14,484 bases of DNA from JANWHF01 sp036276235 (GCA_036276235.1 DATBDZ010000119.1:1-14484), one strand, 5' to 3'; counted from the first letter of the stretch, positions 1 to 7,686 are shown. Numbers and translations are program-made. The notes: generated by a model from the letters alone, not told the origin.

Positions 1-70
1 ACACGAAATTGGCTGCGTTTCGAGTCTTTTTCTGCGCACAATCAGCCACGACCGCGAAAATCACACTTGT

Positions 71-364
71 TCAAGGGTTAGTTAAGAAATCAATTTCAGC
101 CTTAGCAGCGTACAGGCCGATCAAGGCGCAGAGCGCAATGAAGACCGCGCCGTAGAGGCCTGCATCCTTCAGCCATCCAAACTTGGATTTCTCGCTTGTC
201 TCGGTCTTGTTCAGGGAGGCAGCCTGTACCGAAGCAGCCTGAAAAATGGCTGCCTGTATCGCCATGGCCTGCATAGCCGCAGCTATTGGATCGTTTACCG
301 TCGTCAGCGGCACCGTTGCGGCAGGGACCGTGTTATCCGTCTTTTTGTTCTTGTCGTTGCTCAT
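71..364 (-). CDS. Small Ala/Gln-rich single-pass membrane protein
   Basis: A 97-residue protein that I do not recognise. The ATG at 364 is chosen over the longer frame to 460 because a GAAAGG-like ribosome site lies about 9 nt upstream of it. The N-terminus is hydrophilic and Lys/Asn/Asp-rich (MSNDKNKKTDN). A low-complexity stretch at about residues 25-50 repeats Gln-Ala-Ala units (IQAAIFQAASVQAAS) and may form an amphipathic helix. One hydrophobic helix at about residues 70-90 (GAVFIALCALIGLYAAK) would anchor it in the membrane with a short tail outside. It is divergent from the zinc-ribbon gene at 609. No function is assigned. Confidence 0.6.
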   Translation of the reverse strand: MSNDKNKKTDNTVPAATVPLTTVNDPIAAAMQAMAIQAAIFQAASVQAASLNKTETSEKSKFGWLKDAGLYGAVFIALCALIGLYAAKAEIDFLTNP

Positions 365-580
365 ACAGTTGGGCCTTTCAGAGAGATGTGCGGCCATCTT
401 AGTCGCGTAAAGTGGCGACGCAAAAGATTGCTTCGTTCCGCGCATCGGATCGTCGCTCAATGCTATCGACGCTCACGCGCAACTGACTGGCGGGCCGGAA
501 AGCTTTCCGTCGGGTTGGTCAAGAGGCATTGGCGCGGCCGGCGGGTTTTCTTCGACTGCAACTCGCAAAACCGGTATGCT

Positions 581-602
581 CCCCGCCGGTCATTTCGCGG
601 GG
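581..602 (+). promoter_or_regulatory. Stem-loop covering the ribosome-binding site of the zinc-ribbon gene
   Basis: CCCCGC (581-586) is perfectly complementary to GCGGGG (597-602), with a 10-nt loop. The right arm supplies the G-rich ribosome site 6 nt before the ATG at 609, so folding would mask it. This may modulate translation or may be chance in GC-rich DNA. Confidence 0.25.
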
Positions 603-608
603 TTCATC

Positions 609-1223
609 ATGCAATACAGAATCGCGGGCAAGGGGTCGAAGCGCAAGCTTGAATTCTCCTGTCCGCACTGCCATTCCAGTCTTAATTCGCCGTTGTCTGA
701 GGCGGGGCAGGCGTTTCCATGTCCGACGTGCCAGAGCAAGCTGGTCGTGCCCGGCCTCGCTGAACTTAACGCAGCTCGTGAAGAGGAACGGCGGGAACGG
801 CAAGCGGCTATGGACGCGCAGGCGGAGCGCGAACGGCAGGAAAGCGAGCGACTGCAATGGGCACAACAACAGCGGGAAGCGGCGCAGCAGTTGGCTGCCG
901 CCGCGGCACCAGCGCCGGCAGCGGTGATGTCCTACATGGCGGCGGCGGGTGCTGTTCCAGACTACTTTGGCCTGCGCTTTGGCTCGATGATTCTGCGCGT
1001 GTTCGCGATGTTGTATTACTTGGGCGGCGTGGTGGCGCTTATCGTTGCCATCGTCATGATGGCGGCAGGTTCAAGGTCGAATGAGTTGGCGGTTGCGGCC
1101 GGCTTCTCAATTGCGCCCGCCTTCGGCGCGATCACGCTAATTGGTGTCGGCGGAATGTTTCACGCCGGCGCTGAAATGTGCTCGGCTGTCCGCGACATTG
1201 CACGCAACAGCTTTAGGAAATGA
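609..1223 (+). CDS. Zinc-ribbon, coiled-coil and membrane-helix protein
   Basis: A 204-residue protein starting at the ATG at 609, which follows GGGG by 6 nt; an in-frame ATG at 576 has no better site. The N-terminus is a double CxxC zinc ribbon (CPHC at residues 18-21, CPTC at 38-41). A charged Glu/Arg/Gln-rich segment at about 52-98 (EEERRERQAAMDAQAERE) is predicted as coiled coil. An Ala-rich linker leads to two hydrophobic regions, at about 128-155 and 165-190. The C-terminal Arg/Lys tail suggests a cytoplasmic end. The zinc ribbon presumably binds a partner at the membrane. The next gene starts 25 bp downstream on the same strand, so the two are probably co-transcribed. Exact function unknown. 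Confidence 0.75.
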   Translation: MQYRIAGKGSKRKLEFSCPHCHSSLNSPLSEAGQAFPCPTCQSKLVVPGLAELNAAREEERRERQAAMDAQAERERQESERLQWAQQQREAAQQLAAAAAPAPAAVMSYMAAAGAVPDYFGLRFGSMILRVFAMLYYLGGVVALIVAIVMMAAGSRSNELAVAAGFSIAPAFGAITLIGVGGMFHAGAEMCSAVRDIARNSFRK

Positions 1224-1248
1224 GCCGAAGGTCCGAGAAAGGCTAACG

Positions 1249-2043
1249 ATGGCCAAGAATCGAAAAAGCGAAAGACGCCGAAAGGAATTCGATCGGCTGG
1301 ACACGCAGTTCTCTGAATTTCACCGCAGTGCTCCGAAGGTAAAAAGTATTCTTCGCAGCCGTGGAATCAACCTTGCGTTCCACGACTTCTATGATTCGTA
1401 TGCAGCTGAATTCGCAAAGCTGGTCGCAGAAGCCAAGCGGGAGCATTCATCGCTGATCGATGCTGTCCTGCTCGAAGACACAGATTATTTCTCTCGGCGC
1501 TACTCAAAATTCGCGCCAGGCATGCAGCAAATTCACTGGAGAATTGACGCCGGACGGCAGGATTATGCAGAGCATGCAACCCCTGGGGCGTCTGCTCGCG
1601 ATCCCGCGCTGATTGCCGGTGTCACAAACGCCTTCTATGCCACGGATGGCCGGCTCAAAATTTTCATCGGTCTTCGTCGTTCCGTTCCCGCTGCGATTCA
1701 TACCGAGGAGAAATCCGTTTTTCGAATTGTTGCCTTGCTTCATGAAATAGGGCACATGCTGGACATGGAACAGCAAATCAACTTCAACCATCCCAACAGA
1801 ACGTGCAACATAATTGAGGCGGAAATATTTGCGCATCTTCATGCCCTGAAAATCATGGCCGAGCGCAGCTATCACCAGTGTTTCGAATTGCTTGTCGACG
1901 CGCTTCGGAGAAGCGCGAGCGATCCAAATTGTCCGGATTATTTGCGCGAGGTTTCAAGACTCACGCTCGACCGAATGCCCAAATATGAGTTTGTGGATAT
2001 TAGCGCCGTGCTGAAGGCGCATCTATCGACTGTTGGCAGATAG
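1249..2043 (+). CDS. Putative HExxH zinc metallopeptidase
   Basis: A 264-residue protein, starting at the ATG at 1249 with GAGAAAGG (1235-1242) 6 nt upstream; the frame extends to 1141 but that part overlaps the previous gene. The N-terminal third is charged and helical (NRKSERRRKEFDRLD). The central motif LLHEIGHMLDME puts HEIGH at residues 165-169. A probable third zinc ligand follows at Glu190 or Glu192 (NIIEAEIFAH), a spacing typical of gluzincins such as ImmA/IrrE-type peptidases. There is no signal peptide, so it should act in the cytoplasm. It follows the zinc-ribbon membrane protein by 25 bp. HEIGH and the downstream Glu are seen; peptidase activity is inferred; the substrate is unknown. 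Confidence 0.75.
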   Translation: MAKNRKSERRRKEFDRLDTQFSEFHRSAPKVKSILRSRGINLAFHDFYDSYAAEFAKLVAEAKREHSSLIDAVLLEDTDYFSRRYSKFAPGMQQIHWRIDAGRQDYAEHATPGASARDPALIAGVTNAFYATDGRLKIFIGLRRSVPAAIHTEEKSVFRIVALLHEIGHMLDMEQQINFNHPNRTCNIIEAEIFAHLHALKIMAERSYHQCFELLVDALRRSASDPNCPDYLREVSRLTLDRMPKYEFVDISAVLKAHLSTVGR

Positions 2044-2112
2044 AGTCCCGTGTGGCGTGGTCGATTCAGGGGTTTTTCTAACTATTCAGAAAAGCTCAGC
2101 TCTTTCGGTCGC

Positions 2113-2131
2113 CCTTACCAACTCGGTAAGG
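2113..2131 (+). terminator. Possible terminator after the metallopeptidase gene
   Basis: A perfect 7-bp stem (CCTTACC / GGTAAGG) with a 5-nt loop, followed on the plus strand by tatgctttta. It lies 70 bp after the metallopeptidase stop. The T-run is short and interrupted, so this could also simply be a stem-loop separating that gene from the opposing tRNA. Confidence 0.4.
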
Positions 2132-2168
2132 TATGCTTTTATCGGCGTCCGGCGCTACTTTTTCACAG

Positions 2169-2240
2169 AGCGGGCGATGGGATTCGAACCCACGACGTCA
2201 GCCTTGGGAAGGCTGCATTCTGCCACTGAATTACGCCCGC
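2169..2240 (-). tRNA. tRNA-Gly (anticodon CCC)
   Basis: Read on the minus strand, the acceptor arms GCGGGCG (2240-2234) and CGCCCGC (2176-2170) pair fully. The anticodon stem CAGCC/GGCTG closes the 7-nt loop TTCCCAA, giving anticodon CCC. The T arm is GTGGG-TTCGAAT-CCCAT with one G-T pair, and the variable loop is 5 nt. The discriminator base is T at 2169, and CCA is not encoded. The D arm (ATTC...AGAAT) is intact. It decodes GGG glycine codons. The anticodon and fold are directly visible. No gene is visible in the 418 bp upstream of it on this strand. Confidence 0.95.
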
Positions 2241-2658
2241 AGGCAACCTCGTAAGACGCTATCAAACGTCATGGGGAGATCGTACCCGCCGTGGCGCGGC
2301 AAGGCAACGATGGACGTTGGCGGGTGGTCGCGACCTGCTACCGCGTTACAGAGCCGGAGAGCGACTGACGGCCCGACTGGCCCTTAGTCCGAATTATTTG
2401 AAAAAACACTTGACAAACGTCATGGGACAGTGATGGTCGTCCGCCCCAAAGCGCACCGCCCGATGATGCGTTGTAAATCACGAGTCAAAAAAGGGTTATG
2501 CAAATCATAAAGCAATATACTGATAAATAAGAGCTGTTTTGCGCGCCCCGTTTTGTCCCGCCAATCCGGCCCCAAACAGCCTTGGCGGGGTCGAAAAGCG
2601 GGTTTGACCTGAAACGGTTCGGCACTCAACGCGGAGCAAGCGCGGAGACGGCCCAAGG
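2241..2658. other. Gene-free stretch between tRNA-Gly and the GH32 gene
   Basis: I find no convincing coding region here; the short open frames lack composition, motifs or ribosome sites. It holds a 13-bp direct repeat (caaacgtcatggg at 2263-2275 and 2414-2426), an AT-rich patch near 2500-2535, and the stem-loop at 2557-2589. The tRNA promoter should be within its left end, but I see no convincing -10/-35 pair. Confidence 0.5.
2557..2589 (-). terminator. Stem-loop downstream of the GH32 gene
   Basis: A perfect 8-bp inverted repeat (cccgccaa 2557-2564, ttggcggg 2582-2589) with a 17-nt loop lies 70 bp past the GH32 stop on the minus strand. There is no T-tract, so intrinsic termination is doubtful; it could be a transcript-end stabiliser. 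Confidence 0.3.
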
Positions 2659-4410
2659 CTACTTTTTCCAGATGTCCGCCATCGGATACACGACCAGCTC
2701 TTCGATGACCGCATTGCCATTGACGGCAAATGCCGGGCCTTCGTCGGTGTGGAGCGAAGCGATGCTGAACGCGGCTTCACCGGCGTTCCAGAAACTTTCG
2801 ACGATGCCGTGATCGATCAGGAAGCGGGCGTCCACGGTTTGGCCGGGATGAATCTGCGTGGTCTTGGGGCCCATCTTGAGCCGTTGGGTGGCGGCATCGT
2901 AGCTGAAGGTAATGCTCCGGATGTTCAGGTTCACCGTACCCGTCGTGTCAGGGCGGAAGCGCACCGTTATATCAAGCGCGGATTCGCGGGCCAGGCCCGC
3001 AAGCTTCGTGGCGGCTTGCGCGGCCGTGATGTCGCGGAGCGTCATGACGGGCTGGCCGCGCAGCGCGTTGACTTCTTGCGCCGGCTCGAAGCAGAGCGTG
3101 TCTTCGCCGTTGATTGCCTTGATCTGCGTCAGCAACGGGAGGCTTGCGCATTGGTTGAACGGCTCGCCGGGGAAGCGGGTATTGCGCGTCCAGCCCATCA
3201 TGACCGAGCGGCCTTTCGGCTCGTTCGCGAAAAACAGGGCGGCATAATAGTTGGGGCCCAGGTGCGCGTTGCGAACCTTCGTCACAGGGGTGAACGATTT
3301 TCCATCGAATCGACCGAGCACGTAGGCGGAATCAGAATTGAACGGCTCCGCCGCGCCGCGCGGCGAGCGATAGCAGCCATACAGCAGCATCAGCTCTTCG
3401 CCGGTGACGGCGGACTTCACAAACATAAACTCAGGGCATTCAAACCACCCCGGCAACGAGCTGGTCTGCTCCCAGTTGATCAGATCCGTCGAACGCAAAA
3501 ACCGATATGTATCCGGGCCGCCAACGTAAAGCGCCATGATGTAATGCTTTGACGCTTCATGCCAGATCACACACGGATCGCGGTCGCCCTGGCCGATGTT
3601 CTTCACGACAGGATTGCCGGCGTAGCGCCTCCAGGTGTGACCGCCATCCGGACTGGTCGCGATATGCTGCGAAAAAGGTGACGTGGCGGCAAAGAACAGC
3701 ACCGGCGCCGGCAGCTTCACGCCCTCGTTCAATCCCGGAATCGGCTCGCGCTGCATGACCGCCGTGCCGGAATAAACATCGCCAGCAAAATTTGGGTACA
3801 GCGCCACGGGCCACTGATCCCAACGCACCAAATCACGGCTGACCGCATGCCCCCAATGCATGTCCCGCCCCGCGCCCGCGTTCGGCGTGGCCGGATTGTA
3901 TTGAAAGAAAATATGATAAAGGCCATCCTGAAAGTAGCTGCCGTTGATATCGTTCATCCAGCCAAAACTCGGACTGAAATGGAAACGCGGGCGATTGGGT
4001 CCATCATAGAGCTTCGGATCAGCGAACAGTTTGTCGCCAAGCTGCAGGCGATCCAACACGCCGGCATCCTCAGACCTGTAACGAAGCGTAACAGCCTGCC
4101 CCTTAAACTCGCGCACGTCCATGGAGAAAACGTTCTCGGGTTGCTCCCCCTCTTTGGCAAACGCCAGGTTCACGGAGCGCTGCACCTTTCCATCGACTTC
4201 CAGCGTGAATCGCACAAGGCTGCCCCTGCCGCCGCCCCGCACGAGCGGTAGCTGGAGGAAATCGGAACTGATCGTGATCGTTCGCGTACGCTCGGGCGCC
4301 GTGCTGCCGGCACCGCCACGACCGCGGGCCGGCGCGGTCTGCGCGATTGCCGCGGCCGCGGCTAGCGAAACAAAAACGGAGCTCCAAAATACGCTTCTCT
4401 GGTTTGACAT
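2659..4410 (-). CDS. Secreted GH32 fructan hydrolase (levanase/inulinase-type)
   Basis: A 583-residue glycoside hydrolase family 32 enzyme that should release fructose from levan, inulin or sucrose. The ATG at 4410 is chosen over a TTG at 4449 because the signal peptide begins there: basic MSNQR, a hydrophobic VFVSLAAAAAIA core, probable cleavage near AQT-AP. An extra beta-rich segment at about residues 35-125 precedes the catalytic 5-bladed propeller. The three GH32 acidic motifs are present: WMNDING with nucleophile Asp154, RDP with transition-state Asp278, and ECP with acid/base Glu324. The C-terminal part (about 450-583) matches the beta-sandwich module, ending VYPMADIWKK. The first motif has Ile where most members have Pro (NDPNG). 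The export signal fits extracellular or periplasmic polysaccharide use. It is divergent from the small secreted gene at 4631, and no sugar transporter is nearby. Confidence 0.92.
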   Translation of the reverse strand: MSNQRSVFWSSVFVSLAAAAAIAQTAPARGRGGAGSTAPERTRTITISSDFLQLPLVRGGGRGSLVRFTLEVDGKVQRSVNLAFAKEGEQPENVFSMDVREFKGQAVTLRYRSEDAGVLDRLQLGDKLFADPKLYDGPNRPRFHFSPSFGWMNDINGSYFQDGLYHIFFQYNPATPNAGAGRDMHWGHAVSRDLVRWDQWPVALYPNFAGDVYSGTAVMQREPIPGLNEGVKLPAPVLFFAATSPFSQHIATSPDGGHTWRRYAGNPVVKNIGQGDRDPCVIWHEASKHYIMALYVGGPDTYRFLRSTDLINWEQTSSLPGWFECPEFMFVKSAVTGEELMLLYGCYRSPRGAAEPFNSDSAYVLGRFDGKSFTPVTKVRNAHLGPNYYAALFFANEPKGRSVMMGWTRNTRFPGEPFNQCASLPLLTQIKAINGEDTLCFEPAQEVNALRGQPVMTLRDITAAQAATKLAGLARESALDITVRFRPDTTGTVNLNIRSITFSYDAATQRLKMGPKTTQIHPGQTVDARFLIDHGIVESFWNAGEAAFSIASLHTDEGPAFAVNGNAVIEELVVYPMADIWKK

Positions 4411-4630
4411 AACGACCCGTTTTCTTTCGCCGGTGACGAGCGCGGCCAATTAATCGCACTTAACCACTTGGCCCGTTTCCTTCGTCTGTTGCCGGGAAGC
4501 GTAATTCGCGCGAACAGCACCCGCAAGCCGGCTGTCCGTGATCACGTGGAGTGCTTTGAGCTAGGCACCAATGACGGTAGGCTAATCCGCAAGAGCGAGA
4601 ACGCAGCAAACATTTACAAGAGAGGATCAG

Positions 4631-5125
4631 ATGAGCGTCCGTATATTTATATGTGCACTCTGCGTGATTTTTTCGGTTCAGTTTACCGCACTCTCCATCG
4701 CAGAAATGCAACCTGTGCCACCTGCGCGCGTGCCAGGCCAGGACGATCCCGCAACCGCCCCATTTTGGCGCGCGATGGAAAAGGGAAATATGGGCGAGGC
4801 CGCAAAGGCTTTTGTAGGAGAAACCGCCAACCGCGCGTGGTCCGAGGAAATGCTTAAAAAGTTGCCTGAGATGCTAGCCAAAACTGGGCCATCCAAAGTC
4901 CACGTCGAGCTCACACACCACAACTTCGACAACCGACTCATATACTCGGAGGCAATCACATACAGCGAGTCCGGTTCTACCCTTGTCGAGATGATCTTCA
5001 TCAACGTTGACAACCACTGGCTTGGACAAAATATTCAGTTCCACGCGTCGAATGAGACGCTGCAGCATGTTGCGGATGCCGCAAAGCGGGAAGAAGCCAA
5101 GCGTGATGAAAAGGGGATTAAGTGA
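4631..5125 (+). CDS. Small secreted protein of unknown function
   Basis: A 164-residue protein with a clear start: AGAGGA (4621-4626) lies 4 nt before the ATG. The N-terminus is a signal peptide (MSVRIFICALCVIFSVQ core) with probable cleavage near residue 24 (SIA-EM). The mature part starts with a Pro-rich linker, then helices (WRAMEKGNMGEAAKAF), then a beta-rich section at about 90-140 (KVHVELTHHNF, STLVEMIFINVDNHWLGQ), and a charged tail ending KREEAKRDEKGIK. I do not recognise a family; the alpha-then-beta layout is reminiscent of small periplasmic domains that accumulate beside export genes, but that is only an impression. It converges with the 75-aa gene (stop at 5164) and diverges from GH32 across a 220-bp gap. 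Confidence 0.7.
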   Translation: MSVRIFICALCVIFSVQFTALSIAEMQPVPPARVPGQDDPATAPFWRAMEKGNMGEAAKAFVGETANRAWSEEMLKKLPEMLAKTGPSKVHVELTHHNFDNRLIYSEAITYSESGSTLVEMIFINVDNHWLGQNIQFHASNETLQHVADAAKREEAKRDEKGIK

Positions 5126-5163
5126 CCTCCGTTGAATTCTGAGGGACCGCATAAACCTTTTGA

Positions 5164-5391
5164 TCAACTCGTCCTGCTTGCGCGAGAACGGCGACGTTGC
5201 CGCGTGGAATGGGTTGCACCCTGAACGAACCGCTGCAACGACCGCAAAACCTCATCACCGGCGGCTTCACCGGTGCCTGATCGCGGCGCGGCAATCAAAT
5301 CGTCGAGCGCGCGGATCGGATCGCGGCCACGAGTCAGTAGGGCGCGATGCAACTCCTGGCGAATGGCTTTAAGCGTCTTTGGTCCGATCAT
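5164..5391 (-). CDS. Small basic protein translationally coupled to the HERGH protein
   Basis: A 75-residue protein, not recognised. Its ATG overlaps the stop of the upstream HExxH gene as ATGA (5388-5391), which is the main support for it being real. The N-terminus looks helical (MIGPKTLKAIRQELHRAL), followed by another helix (RDPIRALDDLIAA) and a strongly basic Arg/Ser tail (RQRRRSRASRTS). The coupling suggests it is made in proportion to the peptidase-like protein, for example as partner, inhibitor or substrate. The C-terminal tail might be low-complexity read-through of unselected sequence. Confidence 0.55.
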   Translation of the reverse strand: MIGPKTLKAIRQELHRALLTRGRDPIRALDDLIAAPRSGTGEAAGDEVLRSLQRFVQGATHSTRQRRRSRASRTS

Positions 5392-5876
5392 AGCAGAGCC
5401 TTCAGTAACGCCGACAACTCTTGAAGTCGCCGGACGGCCACTTCGACGGAATCGCCGTGCGCCAGTAATTCTATCGTCGCTTTGGCAATGAGGGAATCGC
5501 CATCCGCATCATGGTCGCAGAGAATCGCACCCAGGAGCGAGGCGAGTATTTCCTCGGTATCGATCGACATTCCCCGTGCCTTCGCTTTCAGGCCCGGATG
5601 GCGCGCCAGTAGCTGATGCCCGCGTTCGTGTGCGAGAATTGCCCGAAGTGAAAAGTCGTCGGGATCCGCGTCTCGGTCAAACGCTTCAGCGTACGCCATG
5701 AGAAGGTCCTGAGCGATTGTGCTTCCTTGGCCGTATTGCGCTCCTCCCGTCTGGCTGTACACGTGAACATACATCACTCTGCCGACAAACCCCAAACTCC
5801 GGGCGACGCGAGTAACCAGTGCCTGCCGTCCATGACGCTGTGCGGCCGTCAGTGCTTTGGGGCGATGTTTTGCCAC
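5388..5876 (-). CDS. Putative HExxH zinc metallopeptidase, short form
   Basis: A 162-residue protein with a GTG start at 5876; no strong ribosome site is visible, and an internal ATG at residue 35 is an alternative. The motif ILAHERGHQLLARHP gives HERGH at residues 83-87, with Glu108/Glu109 (DTEEILASLLGA) as the likely third zinc ligand about 21 residues later. This is the gluzincin layout of ImmA/IrrE and minimal metallopeptidases. There is no signal peptide, so it should be cytoplasmic. It overlaps the 75-aa gene by 4 bp. It shows no obvious sequence similarity to the HEIGH protein at 1249 beyond the motif spacing. The zinc motif is seen; proteolysis and any role in signalling or toxin control are inference. 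Confidence 0.7.
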   Translation of the reverse strand: MAKHRPKALTAAQRHGRQALVTRVARSLGFVGRVMYVHVYSQTGGAQYGQGSTIAQDLLMAYAEAFDRDADPDDFSLRAILAHERGHQLLARHPGLKAKARGMSIDTEEILASLLGAILCDHDADGDSLIAKATIELLAHGDSVEVAVRRLQELSALLKALL

Positions 5877-6080
5877 GCAGCCAACATAATGTGTTCGCGT
5901 GGGAAAAGGAAAAGAAGGTCGCTACTGATTGCGAGCTACAGGGCGCAGCCGGTAAAGCGGCCGACGCGAGTAGCGAAACACGTCGCGTCGTGCGGGCCTG
6001 TCAGTAAGGTCGGACTCGAAGCGTTTACGGAAGAAGATGCGGGGCTTATCGACTGTTCCAACGTCCAACCGGCAATTCGT

Positions 6081-7646
6081 TCACTTCACCTTCCCCAAAT
6101 CCAAAAACGTGATCATCGATGGATTGCCCACCGCCGCGTAGTTTCCGGTGAACGTGAGCGCGCCGGCTTTCTGATCGACTCGAAAGATGGCGACGTTGTC
6201 CGCCCTTTGATTGCAGCAGAAAAGGAATCGACCCGTAGGATCGAAGCTGAAACTGCGGGGATAGTTTCCCCGCGTCCACTCTTCTCCAACGTAGGTGAGC
6301 GTGCCGTCTGGGCCGATGGAAAAAAACGCGATCGAATCGTGCAGGCGGTTGCCCGCGTAAACGAATCGTCCATCAGCCGAAACCAGAATCTCCGAGGCGA
6401 AACTGCTGCCTGCGAAACCTGGCGGCAGCGTTGAGATTGTCTGTCGCGCGGAAAGATGGCCGGCTTCGTAATCAAACAAGACGATGTTTGACGCCTCCTC
6501 CGTAAGCACATAAAGCCAGCGGCCGTTGGAGTGAAAGTGAAAGTGGCGCGGACCGTCGCCCGGCGGAAAAGGGACGGCATGCTGCTCGCCCGGACTCAGC
6601 ACGCCATTCTGATCGTCAAACTTCCACACGTAGATCGTGTCCAGGCCCAGTTCCGCGTGGAGGACAAACTTCCCGGACGGATCGGCCGCAACCTGGTGGG
6701 CATGCGTGCGGTCATGTCCGCTGAATGCGAAGCTGCCTGGCGGCGCGTGAGTCGGCTTGGCGGGGCCAATGTTGCCGGCGTCGGTCTTGATGTCGGTCGC
6801 GGTGCCTAGCCTGCCGTCGGGCATGATCGGCAGCACCGCAACCGAGCCGCCGAAATAGTTGGCGATCAGCAAAAACTTCCCCGAAGGATGGATGCTCACA
6901 TTCGTCGGTCCGGCGCCGCCGGAGGGTACAGAGTTGAGGGCCGTAAGCTTGCCGTCCGATTTGCCGATGGCAAACGCGCTGACCGTGCCTTGTTTGCCCG
7001 TGCCTTGTATGTCTGGGCCGGATCGATCGGTTTCGTTCGCCGAGTAAAGGCGCGTCCCCGCGGCGTTAATCGCCAGGCAACTGGGGCTCGTGCCGAGTTC
7101 CTGTATCCCCGCCGGCGTCATCGCGCCGGTTTCCCGGTCCACTTGAAAGAGGTGAATTCCCCGTCCGTTGCCCGGCGGCAGATCCACCTGCGTCGGCAAG
7201 ACGTCCCGCAGCGGCGAGCTGAACGTCCCCACATACGCCATCAGCGGCGGCCCCGTTTCAGCCGCCTGCGCCGCTTCAGCCGCTTGCGCCACTTTGGATT
7301 GTCCAGCGAATATCGCCACGCTCGCAATCGCGAGCGACGCTTTCAGGAACGAGCGCCGCGATTCCGCAGCTGTCTTCTTCTTCCGACCGGCGGTGTATTT
7401 CCACCAGGGTTTGGCTGGCGCCCCCGACATGAAATCGGTCACCGCAATAAAAGTATCAAGCAGGCACGGGTCATGGCGGTGGCCGGTTAGCGCGCAAAGA
7501 TCCTCATACATCTGATAAGGGTCGCGGCCCAGAAGATCGGTCGGCGCTTTGATCTTCAGCAGCCGCAGATCTTGTGCGATGCTCGGGCCAATGTTCGGCA
7601 AGTCCTCAAGGCGGGCGATGTCGGCGCGATTGGTTCTTTGCGGCAT
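6081..7646 (-). CDS. Fusion of Cdd1-type helix-hairpin-helix domain with Tat-exported lactonase
   Basis: A 521-residue continuous frame with two recognisable parts. Residues 1-90 match the Cdd1 'pathogenicity locus' helix-hairpin-helix domain (LPNIGPSIAQDLRLL, GRDPYQMYEDLCALTG, HRHDP), normally a free cytoplasmic protein. Residues 96-102 are a twin-arginine motif SRRSFLK, followed by a hydrophobic segment and AQA near residue 122. The rest (about 130-521) is a 6-phosphogluconolactonase-like 7-bladed propeller (AYVGTF, NVSIHPSGKFLLIANY, GPRHFHFHSNGRWLYVL, SFDPTGRFLFCCNQ). The ATG at 7646 lacks a clear ribosome site. No ATG, GTG or TTG codon occurs in frame between residue 73 and the Tat motif, so the lactonase has no obvious start of its own. 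Either a real fusion or an N-terminal part that is lost on export is implied; the substrate could be a sugar lactone. Confidence 0.85.
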   Translation of the reverse strand: MPQRTNRADIARLEDLPNIGPSIAQDLRLLKIKAPTDLLGRDPYQMYEDLCALTGHRHDPCLLDTFIAVTDFMSGAPAKPWWKYTAGRKKKTAAESRRSFLKASLAIASVAIFAGQSKVAQAAEAAQAAETGPPLMAYVGTFSSPLRDVLPTQVDLPPGNGRGIHLFQVDRETGAMTPAGIQELGTSPSCLAINAAGTRLYSANETDRSGPDIQGTGKQGTVSAFAIGKSDGKLTALNSVPSGGAGPTNVSIHPSGKFLLIANYFGGSVAVLPIMPDGRLGTATDIKTDAGNIGPAKPTHAPPGSFAFSGHDRTHAHQVAADPSGKFVLHAELGLDTIYVWKFDDQNGVLSPGEQHAVPFPPGDGPRHFHFHSNGRWLYVLTEEASNIVLFDYEAGHLSARQTISTLPPGFAGSSFASEILVSADGRFVYAGNRLHDSIAFFSIGPDGTLTYVGEEWTRGNYPRSFSFDPTGRFLFCCNQRADNVAIFRVDQKAGALTFTGNYAAVGNPSMITFLDLGKVK

Positions 7647-7651
7647 AGAGG

Positions 7652-7667
7652 GATTCTACAGAGAATC
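7652..7667. promoter_or_regulatory. Small inverted repeat just before the Cdd1-lactonase start
   Basis: GATTCT (7652-7657) and AGAATC (7662-7667) pair perfectly around a 4-nt loop, ending 5 bp upstream of the ATG at 7646 on the minus strand. It occupies the place of a ribosome site; it could be an operator or a translation-blocking hairpin. Weak evidence. Confidence 0.2.
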
Positions 7668-7686
7668 TGCGCAGTTCCGACGAATG

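Noticed and set aside
2749..3552. A 267-codon open frame on the plus strand opposite the GH32 gene
   Set aside because: Antisense to GH32, whose catalytic motifs and signal peptide are intact; translated product is His/Arg-rich with no motif.
4444..4473. GGCCAA ... TTGGCC inverted repeat as an operator between GH32 and the secreted gene
   Set aside because: Only 6 bp per arm with an 18-nt gap; expected by chance and no regulator gene nearby to support it.
5727..6434. A 235-codon plus-strand frame across the peptidase/lactonase gap
   Set aside because: Overlaps both supported minus-strand genes, has no ribosome site and no recognisable domain.
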